From NCBI RefSeq assembly GCF_002812725.1, contig NZ_NMUN01000008.1, positions 124,001 to 188,000 of the forward strand: DNA of 64,000 nucleotides. Reading direction: 5' to 3'. The position numbers were made by a program, and so were the translations under genes. Below, in pieces: positions 50,987 through 62,100 of this stretch; position 1 is the first letter of the stretch; each line of letters opens with the position of its first letter. The DNA is from Microbacterium sp. BR1. GTDB lineage: Bacteria > Actinomycetota > Actinomycetes > Actinomycetales > Microbacteriaceae. The notes under the pieces were generated by a model that saw only the letters and a list, made by a program, of their open reading frames with translations, was not told the origin of the DNA and ran no database searches.

Positions 50987-51568
50987 ATGGATACAGCGGT
51001 CGGTCTGGTGCAGGCCTACCTGCGGGTGAACGGGTACTTCACCGTCGCCGAGTACCCGGTGCTGGACGCGACCGGTCCGGACGGGCCGCGCACCGTCACC
51101 GACCTGGACATCCTCGCGATCCGACTGCACCACATCCCCGGCGACGACCCCGACCCGGCCCTCGGCGCCCGCCCCGGGGCGCCGGACATGATCGTCGGCG
51201 AGGTCAAGGAGGGCGCCCCGAAGCTGAACCCCGCGATGCGCGACCCCGCGGTGCTGGAGGCCGCGTTCGCCCGGTTCGGCTGCTGCACCCCCGCCGACGC
51301 GCCCGCCCTCGTCCAGGAGCTGCTGACGGCCGGGCAGGTCCTCGCCCCGGAGGGCCACCTGATCCGCACGGTCGCGTTCGGCAACACCGCCCGCCCCCAT
51401 CGGTCCGGCTCCTGGCACACCGTCCCCCTCGAGCACATCCTCGACTATCTCCGCGATCACCTCGCCCGCAACTGGGCCGTCGTCGGTCGCACCCAGATCA
51501 AGGACGACACCCTCGGGCTGCTGGCTCTGATGGAGAAGGCCCACCGTGCCGGAACGGGCCGCCGATGA
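50987..51568 (+). CDS. Uncharacterised protein with a PD-(D/E)XK nuclease-like pattern
   Basis: 193 aa from ATG 50987. DTAVGLVQAYLRVNGYFTV at the start, TVTDLDILAIRLHH and DMIVGEVKEGAPKLN give the spacing of acidic residue then E-x-K found in restriction-like nucleases and in VRR/Mrr-like domains. No DNA-binding domain is seen. A nuclease fold in a copper operon is unexpected; it could act in repair of metal damage or be a degenerate nuclease-fold binding protein. The family is not recognised with certainty. Confidence 0.55.
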   Translation: MDTAVGLVQAYLRVNGYFTVAEYPVLDATGPDGPRTVTDLDILAIRLHHIPGDDPDPALGARPGAPDMIVGEVKEGAPKLNPAMRDPAVLEAAFARFGCCTPADAPALVQELLTAGQVLAPEGHLIRTVAFGNTARPHRSGSWHTVPLEHILDYLRDHLARNWAVVGRTQIKDDTLGLLALMEKAHRAGTGRR

Positions 51569-51722
51569 GCCGGTTGCCGCGCACCGGTCCCCATCCGGGA
51601 CCATCGCCCCTGGCCAGGCATCGGTCGGGCGACCAGGCTGGGCAGGACCGCCGTGCGCCCGATCGGCGCCGGCGGGGATCCAGGCACACCGGGGTACGCT
51701 GGACGCGGGAAGGAGGTCGGCG

Positions 51723-52214
51723 GTGAACCACATCCGAACCCTGGTGCACGCCCCATCCGGGCTGCACCGGCTGCTGCTGACCTTCGCGACCGCGCTCCTG
51801 CTGATCGCCGGCCTGCTGGCCATGCACACCCTCACCGGCATGCTCACCAGCGGGCACGCCGACACCCCCGCAGCGGCCTCCGAAGCCGCCCATGCCGCGC
51901 CCGACTCTGACCTGGGCGGCACCGTCGCGACCGGGAGCATGCTCGAGAACACCATCGGGACAGGCACCGAGGCTTCGGGCGGGCACTGCGAGGGCGACTG
52001 CGACAGCTCGGGCGGAATGCCGGACCATTCGATGCTGATGATGGCGTGCGTGCTGGCGCTGCTGGCCGCCACCATCGTGCTGCTCGCCCCGGCGCTGCTG
52101 GCCCGCCTGGGCACCGTCCTCGCCCTGCTACGCCTGCACGGGCGGAATGTGCTCACCGCGTTACCGCACCCCCGACCACCTTCCCTCATCGTCCTGTCGA
52201 TCAGTCGAACCTGA
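51723..52214 (+). CDS. DUF6153-like small membrane protein (copy 4)
   Basis: 163 aa from GTG 51723, with a near-perfect AAGGAGGT 5 bases upstream. Same layout: basic N-terminus, helix (LLLTFATALLLIAGLLAM), MHTL, a loop with His, Cys and Met (HCEGDCDSSGGMPDHSM), a second helix and a basic tail ending PPSLIVLSISRT. It starts the second DUF6153-DUF305-BNR module, within the copper operon. Function unknown. Confidence 0.8.
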   Translation: MNHIRTLVHAPSGLHRLLLTFATALLLIAGLLAMHTLTGMLTSGHADTPAAASEAAHAAPDSDLGGTVATGSMLENTIGTGTEASGGHCEGDCDSSGGMPDHSMLMMACVLALLAATIVLLAPALLARLGTVLALLRLHGRNVLTALPHPRPPSLIVLSISRT

Positions 52215-52319
52215 TTCCCCGCCCTCCCGTCGCCGCTGTGCCGGGAGATGCTGCGCCGTGCCCGCATACGGCTCGGGAATCAACTCACCATTCGACTGAC
52301 TAGACAAGGACACCCACCC

Positions 52320-52955
52320 ATGCGTTTCCGCATTCTCGCGCTGAGCACCGCCGCGCTCGCCGCTGCGCTCGTGCTCGCCGGCTGCGCGCCCACCGACGGA
52401 TCCATGCCCGGCATGGACCACGGCCCCGGCGGCATGACCAGCGGCACCCCCGCCCCCTCCGAGCAGGCATCGTTCAACTCCGCTGACGAGATGTTCGTCA
52501 CGATGATGATCCCGCACCACGAACAGGCCATCGAGATGGCCGATCAGATCCTGGCCAAGGACGGCATCGACGAGCGGGTCGTGACCCTCGCCGAGCAGAT
52601 CAAAGCCGCCCAAGGCCCCGAGATCCAGACCATGAAGGGCTGGCTCGAGGACTGGGGAATCCCCTACGACGACTCCATGTCCGACATGGGCGGGATGGGC
52701 GGGATGGGCGGCATGGACCACGGCGACGGGATGATGTCCGACGACGACATGGCCGCCCTGGACGCCGCCACCGGGGTCGAGGCGACCCGGCTGTTCCTCG
52801 AGGGCATGGTCGGCCACCACCAGGGCGCCGTCACCATGGCCCAGATGGTGCTGAACAACGGCGAGAACCCGGACGTGGCCGCGCTCGCCCAGCAGATCAT
52901 CGACGGACAGACCGCCGAGATCACCACCATGCAGGACATCCTCGCCACCCTCTGA
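52320..52955 (+). CDS. DUF305 lipoprotein, probable copper-binding (copy 2)
   Basis: 211 aa. Lipobox LVLAGC (Cys22), a Met/His-rich linker (SMPGMDHGPGGM) and two DUF305 halves (MMIPHHEQAIEMADQIL and MVGHHQGAVTMAQMVL) separated by a Met/Gly repeat (MSDMGGMGGMGGMDHGDGMM). Same design as the 28389 protein but with more Met and His in the linker. Probably binds Cu(I)/Cu(II) on the outer face. A hairpin follows its stop. Confidence 0.88.
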   Translation: MRFRILALSTAALAAALVLAGCAPTDGSMPGMDHGPGGMTSGTPAPSEQASFNSADEMFVTMMIPHHEQAIEMADQILAKDGIDERVVTLAEQIKAAQGPEIQTMKGWLEDWGIPYDDSMSDMGGMGGMGGMDHGDGMMSDDDMAALDAATGVEATRLFLEGMVGHHQGAVTMAQMVLNNGENPDVAALAQQIIDGQTAEITTMQDILATL

Positions 52956-52963
52956 CCCGAACC

Positions 52964-53006
52964 CCTCGGGCGGGGCCGACCACCCCTGACCTGGCCCCGC
53001 CCGAGG
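52964..53006 (+). terminator. Hairpin between DUF305 and BNR genes (copy 2)
   Basis: Perfect 14-bp stem (52964-52977 with 52993-53006) and 15-base loop, 9 bases after the DUF305 stop. It matches the hairpin at 29026-29055 in position. Confidence 0.65.
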
Positions 53007-53056
53007 CCCGGCGCATCCGTCCTGACCGACAGCGCCGGCCCGTCGAAAGGCCCATC

Positions 53057-53155
53057 ATGACTTCCCGGACTCTGGCCGCGTGCTTCGTGGGCATCATCCT
53101 CGCCCTGATCATCCTGTCCGCGGCGACCATTCTCTTCATCCAGGCGATCGCATGA
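53057..53155 (+). CDS. Single-helix micro-protein
   Basis: 32 aa starting MTSRTLAAC and continuing as one hydrophobic helix (VGIILALIILSAATILF), ending QAIA. GAAAGG lies upstream at a normal distance, and its stop overlaps the next start (ATGA), so translation is likely coupled. The first module (28994-29084) has no equivalent. Function unknown; a small partner of the lipoprotein or transporter genes is possible. Confidence 0.6.
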   Translation: MTSRTLAACFVGIILALIILSAATILFIQAIA

Positions 53156-54009
53156 GCAGCAACGCCACCACGATCACGGCCGCTGCCGTCGCCGCTGCTG
53201 CGGGCCTGCTGCTGACCGGCTGCACCTCCACGCCGACCGCCACCTCGGCACCCGCCCCGGATACCGGTCTCGGTCATGTGCACGGCATCGTCGACCTCGG
53301 CGGGAGCACCGTGCTGCTGGGCGCCCACGCAGGCCTCTACACCCTCACCGACACCGGCGACATCTCCGGCCCCCTGGGAGGCGCGGACTTCGACGCGATG
53401 GGCCTGACCGCCGACGGCGACGTCCTCTACGCCTCCGGGCACCCGGGACCGAACACCCCGGCGGAGCTCGGCGAGCACAACCTGGGACTCATCCGAAGCA
53501 CCGACGCCGGGACCACCTGGGAGCCGGTCGCGTTTACCGGGCAGGAGGACTTCCACGTCCTCACCGCCGGAGACGGTGCGATCCACGGGATCGGGTCCAG
53601 CTCGATCACCATCCGCACCAGCACCGACGGCGGGACCACCTGGATCGACGGCGCCGAGCTCCCCGCCGCCGACCTGACCGTCACCACCGACGGCACCCTC
53701 TACGCCGCGACGCGGCAGGGCCTGCAGGAGAGCCGGGATGCGGGCGCCACCTTCGACCTCGTCGCGGATGCGCCGCCGCTCTACCTGGTGGAGGCGGACT
53801 CCACGGGCGGGCTGGTCGGCGTCGACACCGACGGCACCCTCTGGCGAGTCACCGGCACCGGATCCTGGGACAGCGTCGGTGCCGCCACGGGCACCGTCCA
53901 GGCGCTCGGGAACGCAGATGGGGCGGTCGTGCTCGTCGACGACCGCGGCATCGTCTGGATCCACGGCACCGAGACCACCGTCGTCCTCCCGGCAGGGACC
54001 GCACAATGA
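53152..54009 (+). CDS. BNR-repeat lipoprotein, F510_1955 glycosylhydrolase-like (copy 2)
   Basis: 285 aa from ATG 53152; the longer open frame upstream overlaps the micro-protein in another frame. Lipobox LLLTGC (Cys24). Shared core with the protein at 29084: [52 protein letters not shown], then Asp-box repeats ([22 protein letters not shown]). A six- to seven-bladed propeller on the outer membrane face is likely. The family name implies a glycosidase, which the sequence does not show. Confidence 0.75.
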   Translation: MSSNATTITAAAVAAAAGLLLTGCTSTPTATSAPAPDTGLGHVHGIVDLGGSTVLLGAHAGLYTLTDTGDISGPLGGADFDAMGLTADGDVLYASGHPGPNTPAELGEHNLGLIRSTDAGTTWEPVAFTGQEDFHVLTAGDGAIHGIGSSSITIRTSTDGGTTWIDGAELPAADLTVTTDGTLYAATRQGLQESRDAGATFDLVADAPPLYLVEADSTGGLVGVDTDGTLWRVTGTGSWDSVGAATGTVQALGNADGAVVLVDDRGIVWIHGTETTVVLPAGTAQ

Positions 54010-54071
54010 CCACTATCACCATGACCACATTCGGCGGCCTCGGCCGCGAACCTCGAGGAGACCGACCATGA
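54006..54071 (+). CDS. Possible 21-aa coupling reading frame between BNR and xfp
   Basis: ATG 54006 overlaps the BNR stop and its own stop overlaps ATG 54068 of xfp, each as ATGA. A GAGGAG inside it serves xfp. Such back-to-back overlaps can link translation of the two genes. The peptide ([18 protein letters not shown]...) has no recognisable feature and may be chance. Confidence 0.3.
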   Translation: MTTITMTTFGGLGREPRGDRP

Positions 54072-56521
54072 GCACCGCACCGGCCCGCTGGGCATACCGC
54101 ACCACCGCCGTCACCCCGGAACGACTGGAGGAGGTGGATGCGTGGTGGCGGGCGGCGAACTACCTGAGCATCGGGCAGATCTACCTGCTCGACAACCCGC
54201 TGCTGCGCGACCCGCTCACCGCGGAGCACATCAAGCCTCGACTACTGGGGCACTGGGGCACCACCCCGGGCCTGAACTTCCTGTACGCCCACCTCAACCG
54301 GGCGATCACCGACCGGGATCTGAACACCCTGTACGTGACCGGGCCGGGGCACGGCGGGCCGGGCATGGTCGCCAACGCCTACCTGGACGGCACCTACACG
54401 GAGCTGTACCCGCGGATCGACCGCACCGAGGAGGGGCTCAAGGCGCTGTTCCGGCAGTTCTCCTTCCCCGGCGGCATCCCCTCGCACGCGTCCCCGGACA
54501 CGCCCGGGTCGATCAACGAGGGCGGCGAGCTCGGCTATTCCCTCGTCCACGCCTACGGCGCCGCGTTCGACAACCCGGACCTGCTGGTCGCGTGCGTGAT
54601 CGGCGACGGGGAGGCCGAGACCGGGCCGCTGGCGACCGCGTGGCACGGCAACAAGTTCCTCAACCCCGCCGCGGACGGGGTGGTGCTACCGATCCTGCAC
54701 CTGAACGGGTACAAGATCGCCAACCCGACGGTGCTGTCCCGCATCCCCGAGGACGAGCTGGTCGCGCTGCTGCGCGGCTACGGCCACGAGCCGTTCGTGG
54801 TCACCGTCGGCTTCGACGGCGAGGACCCGCGGGAGTCCCACGCCCGGTTCGCCGGCGTGCTGGACGAGGTGCTGGACCGGATCGCGGACATCAAGACCGC
54901 CGCGGCGGCCGGCACCCTGGAAGGCCGGCCGGCGTGGCCAGCGATCGTGCTGCGCAGCCCGAAAGGCTGGACCTGCCCGCCGGTGATCGACGGGCTCCCC
55001 GTGGAGGGCACCTGGCGGTCCCACCAGGTGCCGCTCGCCGAGGTCCGCGACACCCCCGAGCACCTGCAGATCCTCCAGGACTGGCTGGCCTCCTACCGGC
55101 CCGACGAGCTCTTCGACGCCGACGGCGCCCCGTTCCCCGCCACGGTCGCCGCCGCCCCGGCCGGAGCGCGGCGGATGAGCGCTAACCCGGTCGCGAACGG
55201 CGGGCAGCTGACCGTCCCGCTGCGCCTGGGCGACTTCCGCGACCACGCCCACCCGGTCGACCCCGAGGCGCGAGGCACGGGAACGGCGGAGGCGACCCGG
55301 ATGCTCGGCGAATGGCTCGCCGACGTGATCCGGCACAACCCGGACAACTTCCGCATCTTCGGCCCCGACGAGACCGCCTCCAACCGGCTCGCCCCGCCCG
55401 TGTTCGAGGCCACCGGCAAGCAGTGGAACGCGACCGTGCTGCCGGTGGACGAGCATCTGGCGCCGACCGGGCGGGTGATGGAGGTGCTCAGCGAGCACCA
55501 GTGCCAGGGCTGGCTCGAAGGGTACGTCCTCACCGGCCGGCACGGCCTGTTCAACTGCTACGAGGCGTTCACGCACATCGTCGACTCGATGTTCAACCAG
55601 CACGCCAAATGGCTCGAAGCCGCCAGCGAGGTGCCCTGGCGGGAACCGGTGCCGAGCTTCAACTACCTGCTCTCCAGCCACGTCTGGCGGCAGGACCACA
55701 ACGGGTTCAGCCACCAGGACCCCGGGTTCATCGACCTCGCCCTGAACAAGAGCCCCGACATCGTCCGCGTCTACCTCCCGTTCGACGCGAACACGCTGCT
55801 GTCCACCTACGACCACTGCCTGCGCTCCACCGGCTACATCAACGTCGTCGTCGCCGGAAAGCAGCCCGCCCCGCAGTGGCTCACCATGGACGAGGCGATC
55901 GAGCACTGCACCCGGGGCCTGGGCATCCTGCCCTGGGCCGGCACCGAGACCGAGGGCGCCGAGCCGGACGTGGTGCTCGCCGCCGCCGGCGACGTGCCCA
56001 CCCTCGAGGTGCTCGCCGCGGCCGCGTTGCTGCGCGAGCACATCCCTGACCTGTCCGTGCGGGTCGTGAACGTGGTCGACCTGACCCGTCTGCAATCCGA
56101 GGACCAGCACCCGCACGGCCTGCCGGACCGGGAGTTCGACGCGATCTTCACCCCCGACAAGCCGGTGATCTTCGCCTACCACGGCTACCCGTGGCTGATC
56201 CACCGTCTCACCTACAAGCGCGCCGGGCACCAGAACCTGCACGTCCACGGCTTCGTGGAGAAGGGCACCACCACGACCCCGTTCGACATGGTCATGCTCA
56301 ACGACCTCGACCGCTACCGGCTCGCGATCGACGTCCTCGACCACGTCCCGGGCCTTGCCGCGACCCACGCGCAGCTGCGGCAGGAACTCGTCGACGCCCG
56401 CCTGCGCGCCCGCGCCCACACCCGCGAGCACGGCACCGACATCCCCGCCGTCGCCGACTGGCGCTGGCCCCACCCCGACACCGACCTGAACCGCCCCTCC
56501 ACCGCGAAGGAAATCCGATGA
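54068..56521 (+). CDS. xfp: Phosphoketolase (xylulose-5-P/fructose-6-P)
   Basis: 817 aa from ATG 54068, GAGGAG upstream; open frame before this is a neighbour's shadow. Thiamine-diphosphate enzyme: [15 protein letters not shown] near residue 78, [22 protein letters not shown] (ThDP/Mg site), and C-terminal [12 protein letters not shown] and [15 protein letters not shown] blocks typical of Xfp. It splits fructose-6-P or xylulose-5-P with phosphate into acetyl phosphate and erythrose-4-P or glyceraldehyde-3-P. It is cytoplasmic and odd in a metal operon. Its stop overlaps the following ATPase (ATGA). Confidence 0.95.
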   Translation: MSTAPARWAYRTTAVTPERLEEVDAWWRAANYLSIGQIYLLDNPLLRDPLTAEHIKPRLLGHWGTTPGLNFLYAHLNRAITDRDLNTLYVTGPGHGGPGMVANAYLDGTYTELYPRIDRTEEGLKALFRQFSFPGGIPSHASPDTPGSINEGGELGYSLVHAYGAAFDNPDLLVACVIGDGEAETGPLATAWHGNKFLNPAADGVVLPILHLNGYKIANPTVLSRIPEDELVALLRGYGHEPFVVTVGFDGEDPRESHARFAGVLDEVLDRIADIKTAAAAGTLEGRPAWPAIVLRSPKGWTCPPVIDGLPVEGTWRSHQVPLAEVRDTPEHLQILQDWLASYRPDELFDADGAPFPATVAAAPAGARRMSANPVANGGQLTVPLRLGDFRDHAHPVDPEARGTGTAEATRMLGEWLADVIRHNPDNFRIFGPDETASNRLAPPVFEATGKQWNATVLPVDEHLAPTGRVMEVLSEHQCQGWLEGYVLTGRHGLFNCYEAFTHIVDSMFNQHAKWLEAASEVPWREPVPSFNYLLSSHVWRQDHNGFSHQDPGFIDLALNKSPDIVRVYLPFDANTLLSTYDHCLRSTGYINVVVAGKQPAPQWLTMDEAIEHCTRGLGILPWAGTETEGAEPDVVLAAAGDVPTLEVLAAAALLREHIPDLSVRVVNVVDLTRLQSEDQHPHGLPDREFDAIFTPDKPVIFAYHGYPWLIHRLTYKRAGHQNLHVHGFVEKGTTTTPFDMVMLNDLDRYRLAIDVLDHVPGLAATHAQLRQELVDARLRARAHTREHGTDIPAVADWRWPHPDTDLNRPSTAKEIR

Positions 56522-59112
56522 CCGACACCAAGACCGTGACCCTGCAGGTCAGCGGCATGATCCGCGCGACCTCCAAGAACGTCACCGAAGCCCACCTCGC
56601 CCGCCAGCCGGGCGTCCTGTCCGTCGACGCGAACCCGGTCTCCCAGACCGCGACCGTCACCTACGACCCGCAGACCACCTCGGTCGCGCACCTGCAGCAG
56701 TGGGTGATCGAATGCGGCTACCACTGCGCCGGGCAGTCCGTCCCGGACCACATCTGCGACCCCGCCCACGAACCTCACGAGCACGCCGAGCACCACGACC
56801 ACGCCGAGCACGATGCCCACGCCGAGCATGACGCGCACGACGGCTATCAGGAGCACGCCGAGCACGAGGGACGCGCGGTCTCCACCGGTCATGACACCCC
56901 GGCGGGGCACGAGCACCCGCACCCGGCAGCGGACCACGCGGACCACTCCGCCATGGACGCCGGCGCGCATGCCGGTCACGCTCCGGCCACCGAGGGCGGA
57001 CACGATCACGGGGCTCAGCCGGCCGGCCGCAGCGCGCAGGATGTGATGGGCCACGGCGGGCATCACGGCGGCATGTCGATGGACGCGATGATCCGGGACA
57101 TGCGCAACCGGTTCCTGGTCGCGTTGATCCTGTCGATCCCGATCACCTTGTGGTCCCCGATCGGCCGGGAGGTGCTCGGCTTCGAGGTGCCGGCCCCGTT
57201 CGGGCTGCGCGACGACGTGTTCATGCTGATCGTGTCGCTGCCGGTGATCTTCTACTCGGCCTGGATCTTCTTCGACGGCGCCTACCGGGCTCTGCGGGCC
57301 CGCACCCTGGACATGATGGTGCTGGTCGCGGTCGGTGTCGGCGCCGGCTGGATCTACAGCCTGGTCATCACCCTCACCGGCGGCGGCGAGGTCTTCTACG
57401 AGGCGGCGACCGTGCTGGCCACCTTCGTGCTGCTCGGCCACTGGGTCGAGATGCGCGCCCGGGGAGGTGCGAACGACGCCATCCGCCGGCTGCTGGAGCT
57501 CGCGCCCGCCCGCGCGGTCGTCCTCCGCGACGGCGAGGAGGTCGAAATCCCCACCTCCGAGGTCGTCCCCGGCGACCTCATGCTCATCCGCCCCGGCGCG
57601 AAGGTCCCCACCGACGGCGTCGTCGAGGACGGCGAGTCCGAGATCGACGAGTCGATGGTCACCGGCGAGTCCATGCCGGTCGAGAAGGCGCCCGGCTCGG
57701 AGGTGATCGGGGCGACCGTGAACACCGTCGGCACGCTCCGGGTGCGTGCCACGAAGGTCGGCGCGGACACCGCGCTGGCGCAGATCGTGAAGCTGGTGCA
57801 GGAGGCGCAGAACTCCAAGGCCCCCGGCCAGCGCCTCGCCGACCGGGCCGCGTTCTGGCTCGTTCTGCTCGCCCTCGTCGGCGGCACCCTGACCTTCCTG
57901 GTGTGGTTCCTCGCCGGGGCGGAGCTGCCGATGGCGATCCTGTTCGCGATCACCGTCGTCGTCATCACCTGCCCCGACGCCCTCGGGCTCGCCACGCCGA
58001 CCGCGATCATGGTCGGCACCGGCCTGGGCGCCAAGCGTGGTGTCCTGTTCAAGAACGCCACCGGCATCGAGACCGCCGCGCACATCGACACCGTCGTGCT
58101 GGACAAGACCGGCACGCTCACCAAGGGCGAGCCGGAGGTCACCGACTACATCCCCATCGGCATGGACGACCTGGAGCTGCTCGCCCTCGCCGCGGCGCTC
58201 GAGCGGGAGTCGGAGCACCCGCTGGCCAAGGCGATCGTCACCTACGCCGAGAGCCGGAACATCCCGCGCCGCACCGCGTCCGCGTTCCGCAACGTCACCG
58301 GGCAGGGCGCGATCGCCACCGTGGACGGGAAGCACGTGGTGCTCGGCAACGCCCGGCTGATGGCCGCGCAGGGCATCGACACCGGCCCGGTCGTCTCGCA
58401 GCAGCAGGCCCTCGCGGACGGCGGCCGCACCGCGATCATGTTCGCCGTCGACGGGCAGATCGCCGGCGTGATCGCCCTCGCCGACGCCCCCCGCGACACC
58501 GCGAAAGCCGCGATCGACGCACTCCACGAGCAGGGCATCGAGGTGGCGATGCTCACCGGCGACAACAAGCCCACCGCCGAGCGCATCGCCTCGCTGCTGG
58601 GCATCGACACCGTGATCGCCGACGTGCTCCCCGAGGACAAGTCCGCCAAGATCGCCGAGCTCCAGGCATCCGGCAAGAAGGTCGCGATGGTCGGCGACGG
58701 CGTCAACGACGCCCCCGCCCTCGCCCAGGCGGACCTCGGCATCGCGATCGGCGCCGGCACCGACGTCGCCATCGAGACCGCAGACGTCGTCCTGATGCGC
58801 TCCGACCCGCTCGATGTCGCGATCGCGCTGAAGATCGGGAAGGGCACGCTGCGGAAGATGCGGCAGAACCTCGGCTGGGCCATCGGCTACAACGCCATCG
58901 CGCTGCCCATCGCCGCCGGCGTGTTCTACCCCGCGTTCGGGATCATGCTCACCCCCGAGATCGCCGCCATCAGCATGTCCGGCTCCAGCGTGATCGTCGC
59001 CGTCAACGCGCTCCTGCTCAAGCGGCTCCGGCTGCCCGCCCAGCAGGCCCCCGCGGCCCCGGCAGAGGCGAGCAGCCTCGCCCCGGCGTCGACGCCCGGC
59101 GGCGCCTCATGA
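56518..59112 (+). CDS. CPD-motif heavy-metal P1B ATPase with a degenerate, His-rich N-terminus
   Basis: 864 aa. The N-terminal heavy-metal fold has lost its cysteines ([10 protein letters not shown] where GMTCxxC is normal). It is followed by about 100 residues full of His, Asp and Glu ([23 protein letters not shown]). The transport motif is Cys485-Pro-Asp487 ([14 protein letters not shown]) instead of CPC, CPH or SPC. D529 in [16 protein letters not shown] and [10 protein letters not shown] are intact, so catalysis should work. The C-terminal [18 protein letters not shown]...[18 protein letters not shown] resembles CopB-like P1B-3. The metal is unknown. Overlaps xfp. Confidence 0.9.
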   Translation: MTDTKTVTLQVSGMIRATSKNVTEAHLARQPGVLSVDANPVSQTATVTYDPQTTSVAHLQQWVIECGYHCAGQSVPDHICDPAHEPHEHAEHHDHAEHDAHAEHDAHDGYQEHAEHEGRAVSTGHDTPAGHEHPHPAADHADHSAMDAGAHAGHAPATEGGHDHGAQPAGRSAQDVMGHGGHHGGMSMDAMIRDMRNRFLVALILSIPITLWSPIGREVLGFEVPAPFGLRDDVFMLIVSLPVIFYSAWIFFDGAYRALRARTLDMMVLVAVGVGAGWIYSLVITLTGGGEVFYEAATVLATFVLLGHWVEMRARGGANDAIRRLLELAPARAVVLRDGEEVEIPTSEVVPGDLMLIRPGAKVPTDGVVEDGESEIDESMVTGESMPVEKAPGSEVIGATVNTVGTLRVRATKVGADTALAQIVKLVQEAQNSKAPGQRLADRAAFWLVLLALVGGTLTFLVWFLAGAELPMAILFAITVVVITCPDALGLATPTAIMVGTGLGAKRGVLFKNATGIETAAHIDTVVLDKTGTLTKGEPEVTDYIPIGMDDLELLALAAALERESEHPLAKAIVTYAESRNIPRRTASAFRNVTGQGAIATVDGKHVVLGNARLMAAQGIDTGPVVSQQQALADGGRTAIMFAVDGQIAGVIALADAPRDTAKAAIDALHEQGIEVAMLTGDNKPTAERIASLLGIDTVIADVLPEDKSAKIAELQASGKKVAMVGDGVNDAPALAQADLGIAIGAGTDVAIETADVVLMRSDPLDVAIALKIGKGTLRKMRQNLGWAIGYNAIALPIAAGVFYPAFGIMLTPEIAAISMSGSSVIVAVNALLLKRLRLPAQQAPAAPAEASSLAPASTPGGAS

Positions 59113-59131
59113 CCGGACGCGAGGCGCCGCG

Positions 59132-62100
59132 ATGACTCCGCGGTCGGCAGAGCACGGGACTCACCACCTCGATGCCGTCTACGACGCGGTGCTGTTCGAC
59201 ATGGACGGCGTGGTCACGAACACCGCCGCGATCCATGCCGCCGCGTGGAAGCAGCTGTTCGACGAGGTGCTGCGAGACCCGCGTGTGCAGGTGGACGACC
59301 CCGAGACGACCTTCGACCCGGTCGCCGACTACCGCCGCTATGTGGACGGGCGAACCCGCGAGGACGGGGTATCGGCGTACCTGACGACCCGTGGGATCGC
59401 CCTGGACGCCGGAGATCCCGACGACCCACCAACGGCGTGGACGATCGCGGGGCTCGCGGCGCGCAAGAACGAGCTGTTCCTGGCGGAGCTGGGCACCCGT
59501 GGGCTGCGCGTCTATCCGGGCACCGCGGCGCTGCTGCATCGCCTGCGGGACGCGGCCGTGCCGGTCGGGCTGGTCACCGCGAGCCGGAACGCGCAGCAGA
59601 TGCTCGCCGCCGCAGGACTGGCCGGCTGCTTCGACACCGTGGTGGACGGCCGGATCGCGCTCACGCATCACCTGAAAGGCAAGCCGGATCCCGCCATGTT
59701 CGTGGAGGCGGCCCGGCGACTGGGTGTCGCCGCGGCCCGCACCGCGGTCGTCGAGGACTCGGTCGCCGGCGTAGCGGCCGCGAGGCGCGGAGGCTTCGGC
59801 TTCGTCGTCGGCATCGACCGCGCCGGAGCGCGGGAGCAGCTCGAGGCCGCGGGCGCCGACCTCGTCCTGGCCGATGTCGCCGAGCTCGACCTGGGCGTCT
59901 CCACCACGGATCCGTGGCAGCTGGTCTACGACGGCTTCGACCCCGCGCACGAAGGGCACCGGGAGGCGCTCACCGCGCTGGGGAACGGCTACCTGGCCAC
60001 CCGTGGCGCCCGGCCCGAGCACCACGACGACGGCATCCACTATCCCGGCACCTACCTCGCCGGCGTGTACAACCGACTGGCGAGCACCATCCACGGGCGC
60101 GAGCTCGAGGAGGAGCATCTCGTCAACACGCCCAACTGGCTTCCGGTGGACCTCCGCATCGGAGGCGGGCCGTGGCTGTCCACCGGCCAGGTCGTCGCGC
60201 ACAGCGAACGACGCGAGCTCGACCTGCGCCGCGGCCTGGTCGTCCGCCGCGCGGTCCTCACCGCTCCGAACGGGGATCGACTCGACTTCGTGCAGACGAC
60301 GTTCACCTCCCTGGACGAACCTCACCTTGCCGTGCTGGAAACCACGCTCACCGCCCCCGACTGGAGCGGCACGGTCACCCTTCGCGCCGGGATCGACGCC
60401 GGCGTGCGCAACAGCAACGTGGCCGCGTACCTCGGATCGGACGCCACCCACCTCACGCAGCCGACGTTCCGCCAGGTCGGCGACACCACCCTCTGCGAGG
60501 TGCGGACCCGACAGAGCCGGGTCCACATCGCCACCGCCGTCCGCACGACCCTCACCGGAACCGACAGCGCGACCGATCACCGCATCGACACGCCATCGCA
60601 GCCCACCCGGGAGCTGCGCATCCCTCTGGAGCAGGGTCGACCGGTCACCCTCACCAAGACGGCCGCGATCTACACCTCCCACGATCGGGCCATCAGCGAG
60701 CCGGGTGGTGCCGCCCTGACCCTGCTCATCGAACGCGGTGGCGACGTCGAGGCGCTGCGGGAACGCCACGCGGCGGCGTGGCGGCGACTCTGGGAACGCT
60801 TCGCGGTCACCCTGGACGCCGACACGCACAGCCGACTCATCCTGAACCTGCACGTCTTCCACCTGCTCCAGACCCTCTCGCCGCACACCGTCGAGCTCGA
60901 CGCCGGGGTGCCCGCCCGCGGCCTGCACGGCGAGGGGTATCGGGGGCACGTCTTCTGGGACGAGGTGTTCGTCCTGCCCGTGATCGCTCTGCGCACGCCC
61001 GAGATCAGCCGGGCGCTGATCGACTACCGCTGGCGGCGACTGGACGCCGCCCGCGCCGCGGCGACCGCCGCCGGACTCCGCGGAGCCCTCTTCCCCTGGC
61101 AGAGCGGCAGCGACGGTCGCGAGGAGACGCCCGAGGCGCTCTACAACCCGCGCTCCGGTCGGTGGATGCCGGACAACTCCCACCGTCAACGCCACGTCGG
61201 CCTCGCCATCGCCTACAACGCCTGGCAGCACTACCAGGCCACCGGCGACCTCGAGTGGCTCGCCGAACGCGGCGGCGAGCTCATCATCGAGGTCGCCCGC
61301 CTGTTCGCCTCGCTCGCCGAGCACGACACTGCCACCGACCGCTTCCACATCGCCGGGGTGATGGGACCCGACGAGTTCCACGACGGCGCCCCGGACGCTC
61401 CCGGCAGCGGCCTGCGCGACAACACGTACACCAACGTCCTCGCCTCGTGGGTCGCCACGCGAGCGGCCCGGACACTCGCCCTGCTCCACGGGCACCGCGG
61501 CGAGGGCCTCCGCGACCGGCTCCGCGTCACCGACGAGGAGATCGCGGGGTGGGCCCGGCTCAGCACACGACTGGCGGTGGGGTTCCACCGCGACGGCATC
61601 CTCACCCAGTTCGACGGCTACGAGAGCCTGCAGGAGCTGGACTGGGACCACTACCGCGAGGAGTACGGGAACATCGGCCGGCTCGATCTCATCCTCGAGT
61701 CCGAGAACGACAGCACCAACCGGTACAAGCTCGCCAAGCAGCCCGACGTCGTCATGCTGGTCTACCTGCTCGGTCACGACGGGCTCCGGGCGCAACTCGC
61801 CACGCTCGGCTACCCGTTCTCCGAGCAGGACCTGACCCGCACGGTCGAGTACTACCTCGCCCGCACCGCCAACGGGTCGACGCTCAGCCGAGTCGTGAAC
61901 GCCTCCGTCCTGGCCGGCATCGACCCGTCCCGCTCCTGGATCGCGTTCCGCGAGGCGCTGATCGCCGATCTCGACGACTCCCAGGGCGGCACCACCCGCG
62001 AAGGGATCCACCTCGGCGCGATGGCCGGCACCATCGACCTGCCCGTCCGCTCCTTCGCCGGCATGGCCCTCGGTGACGACGAGCTCGTCTTCGCCCCCCG

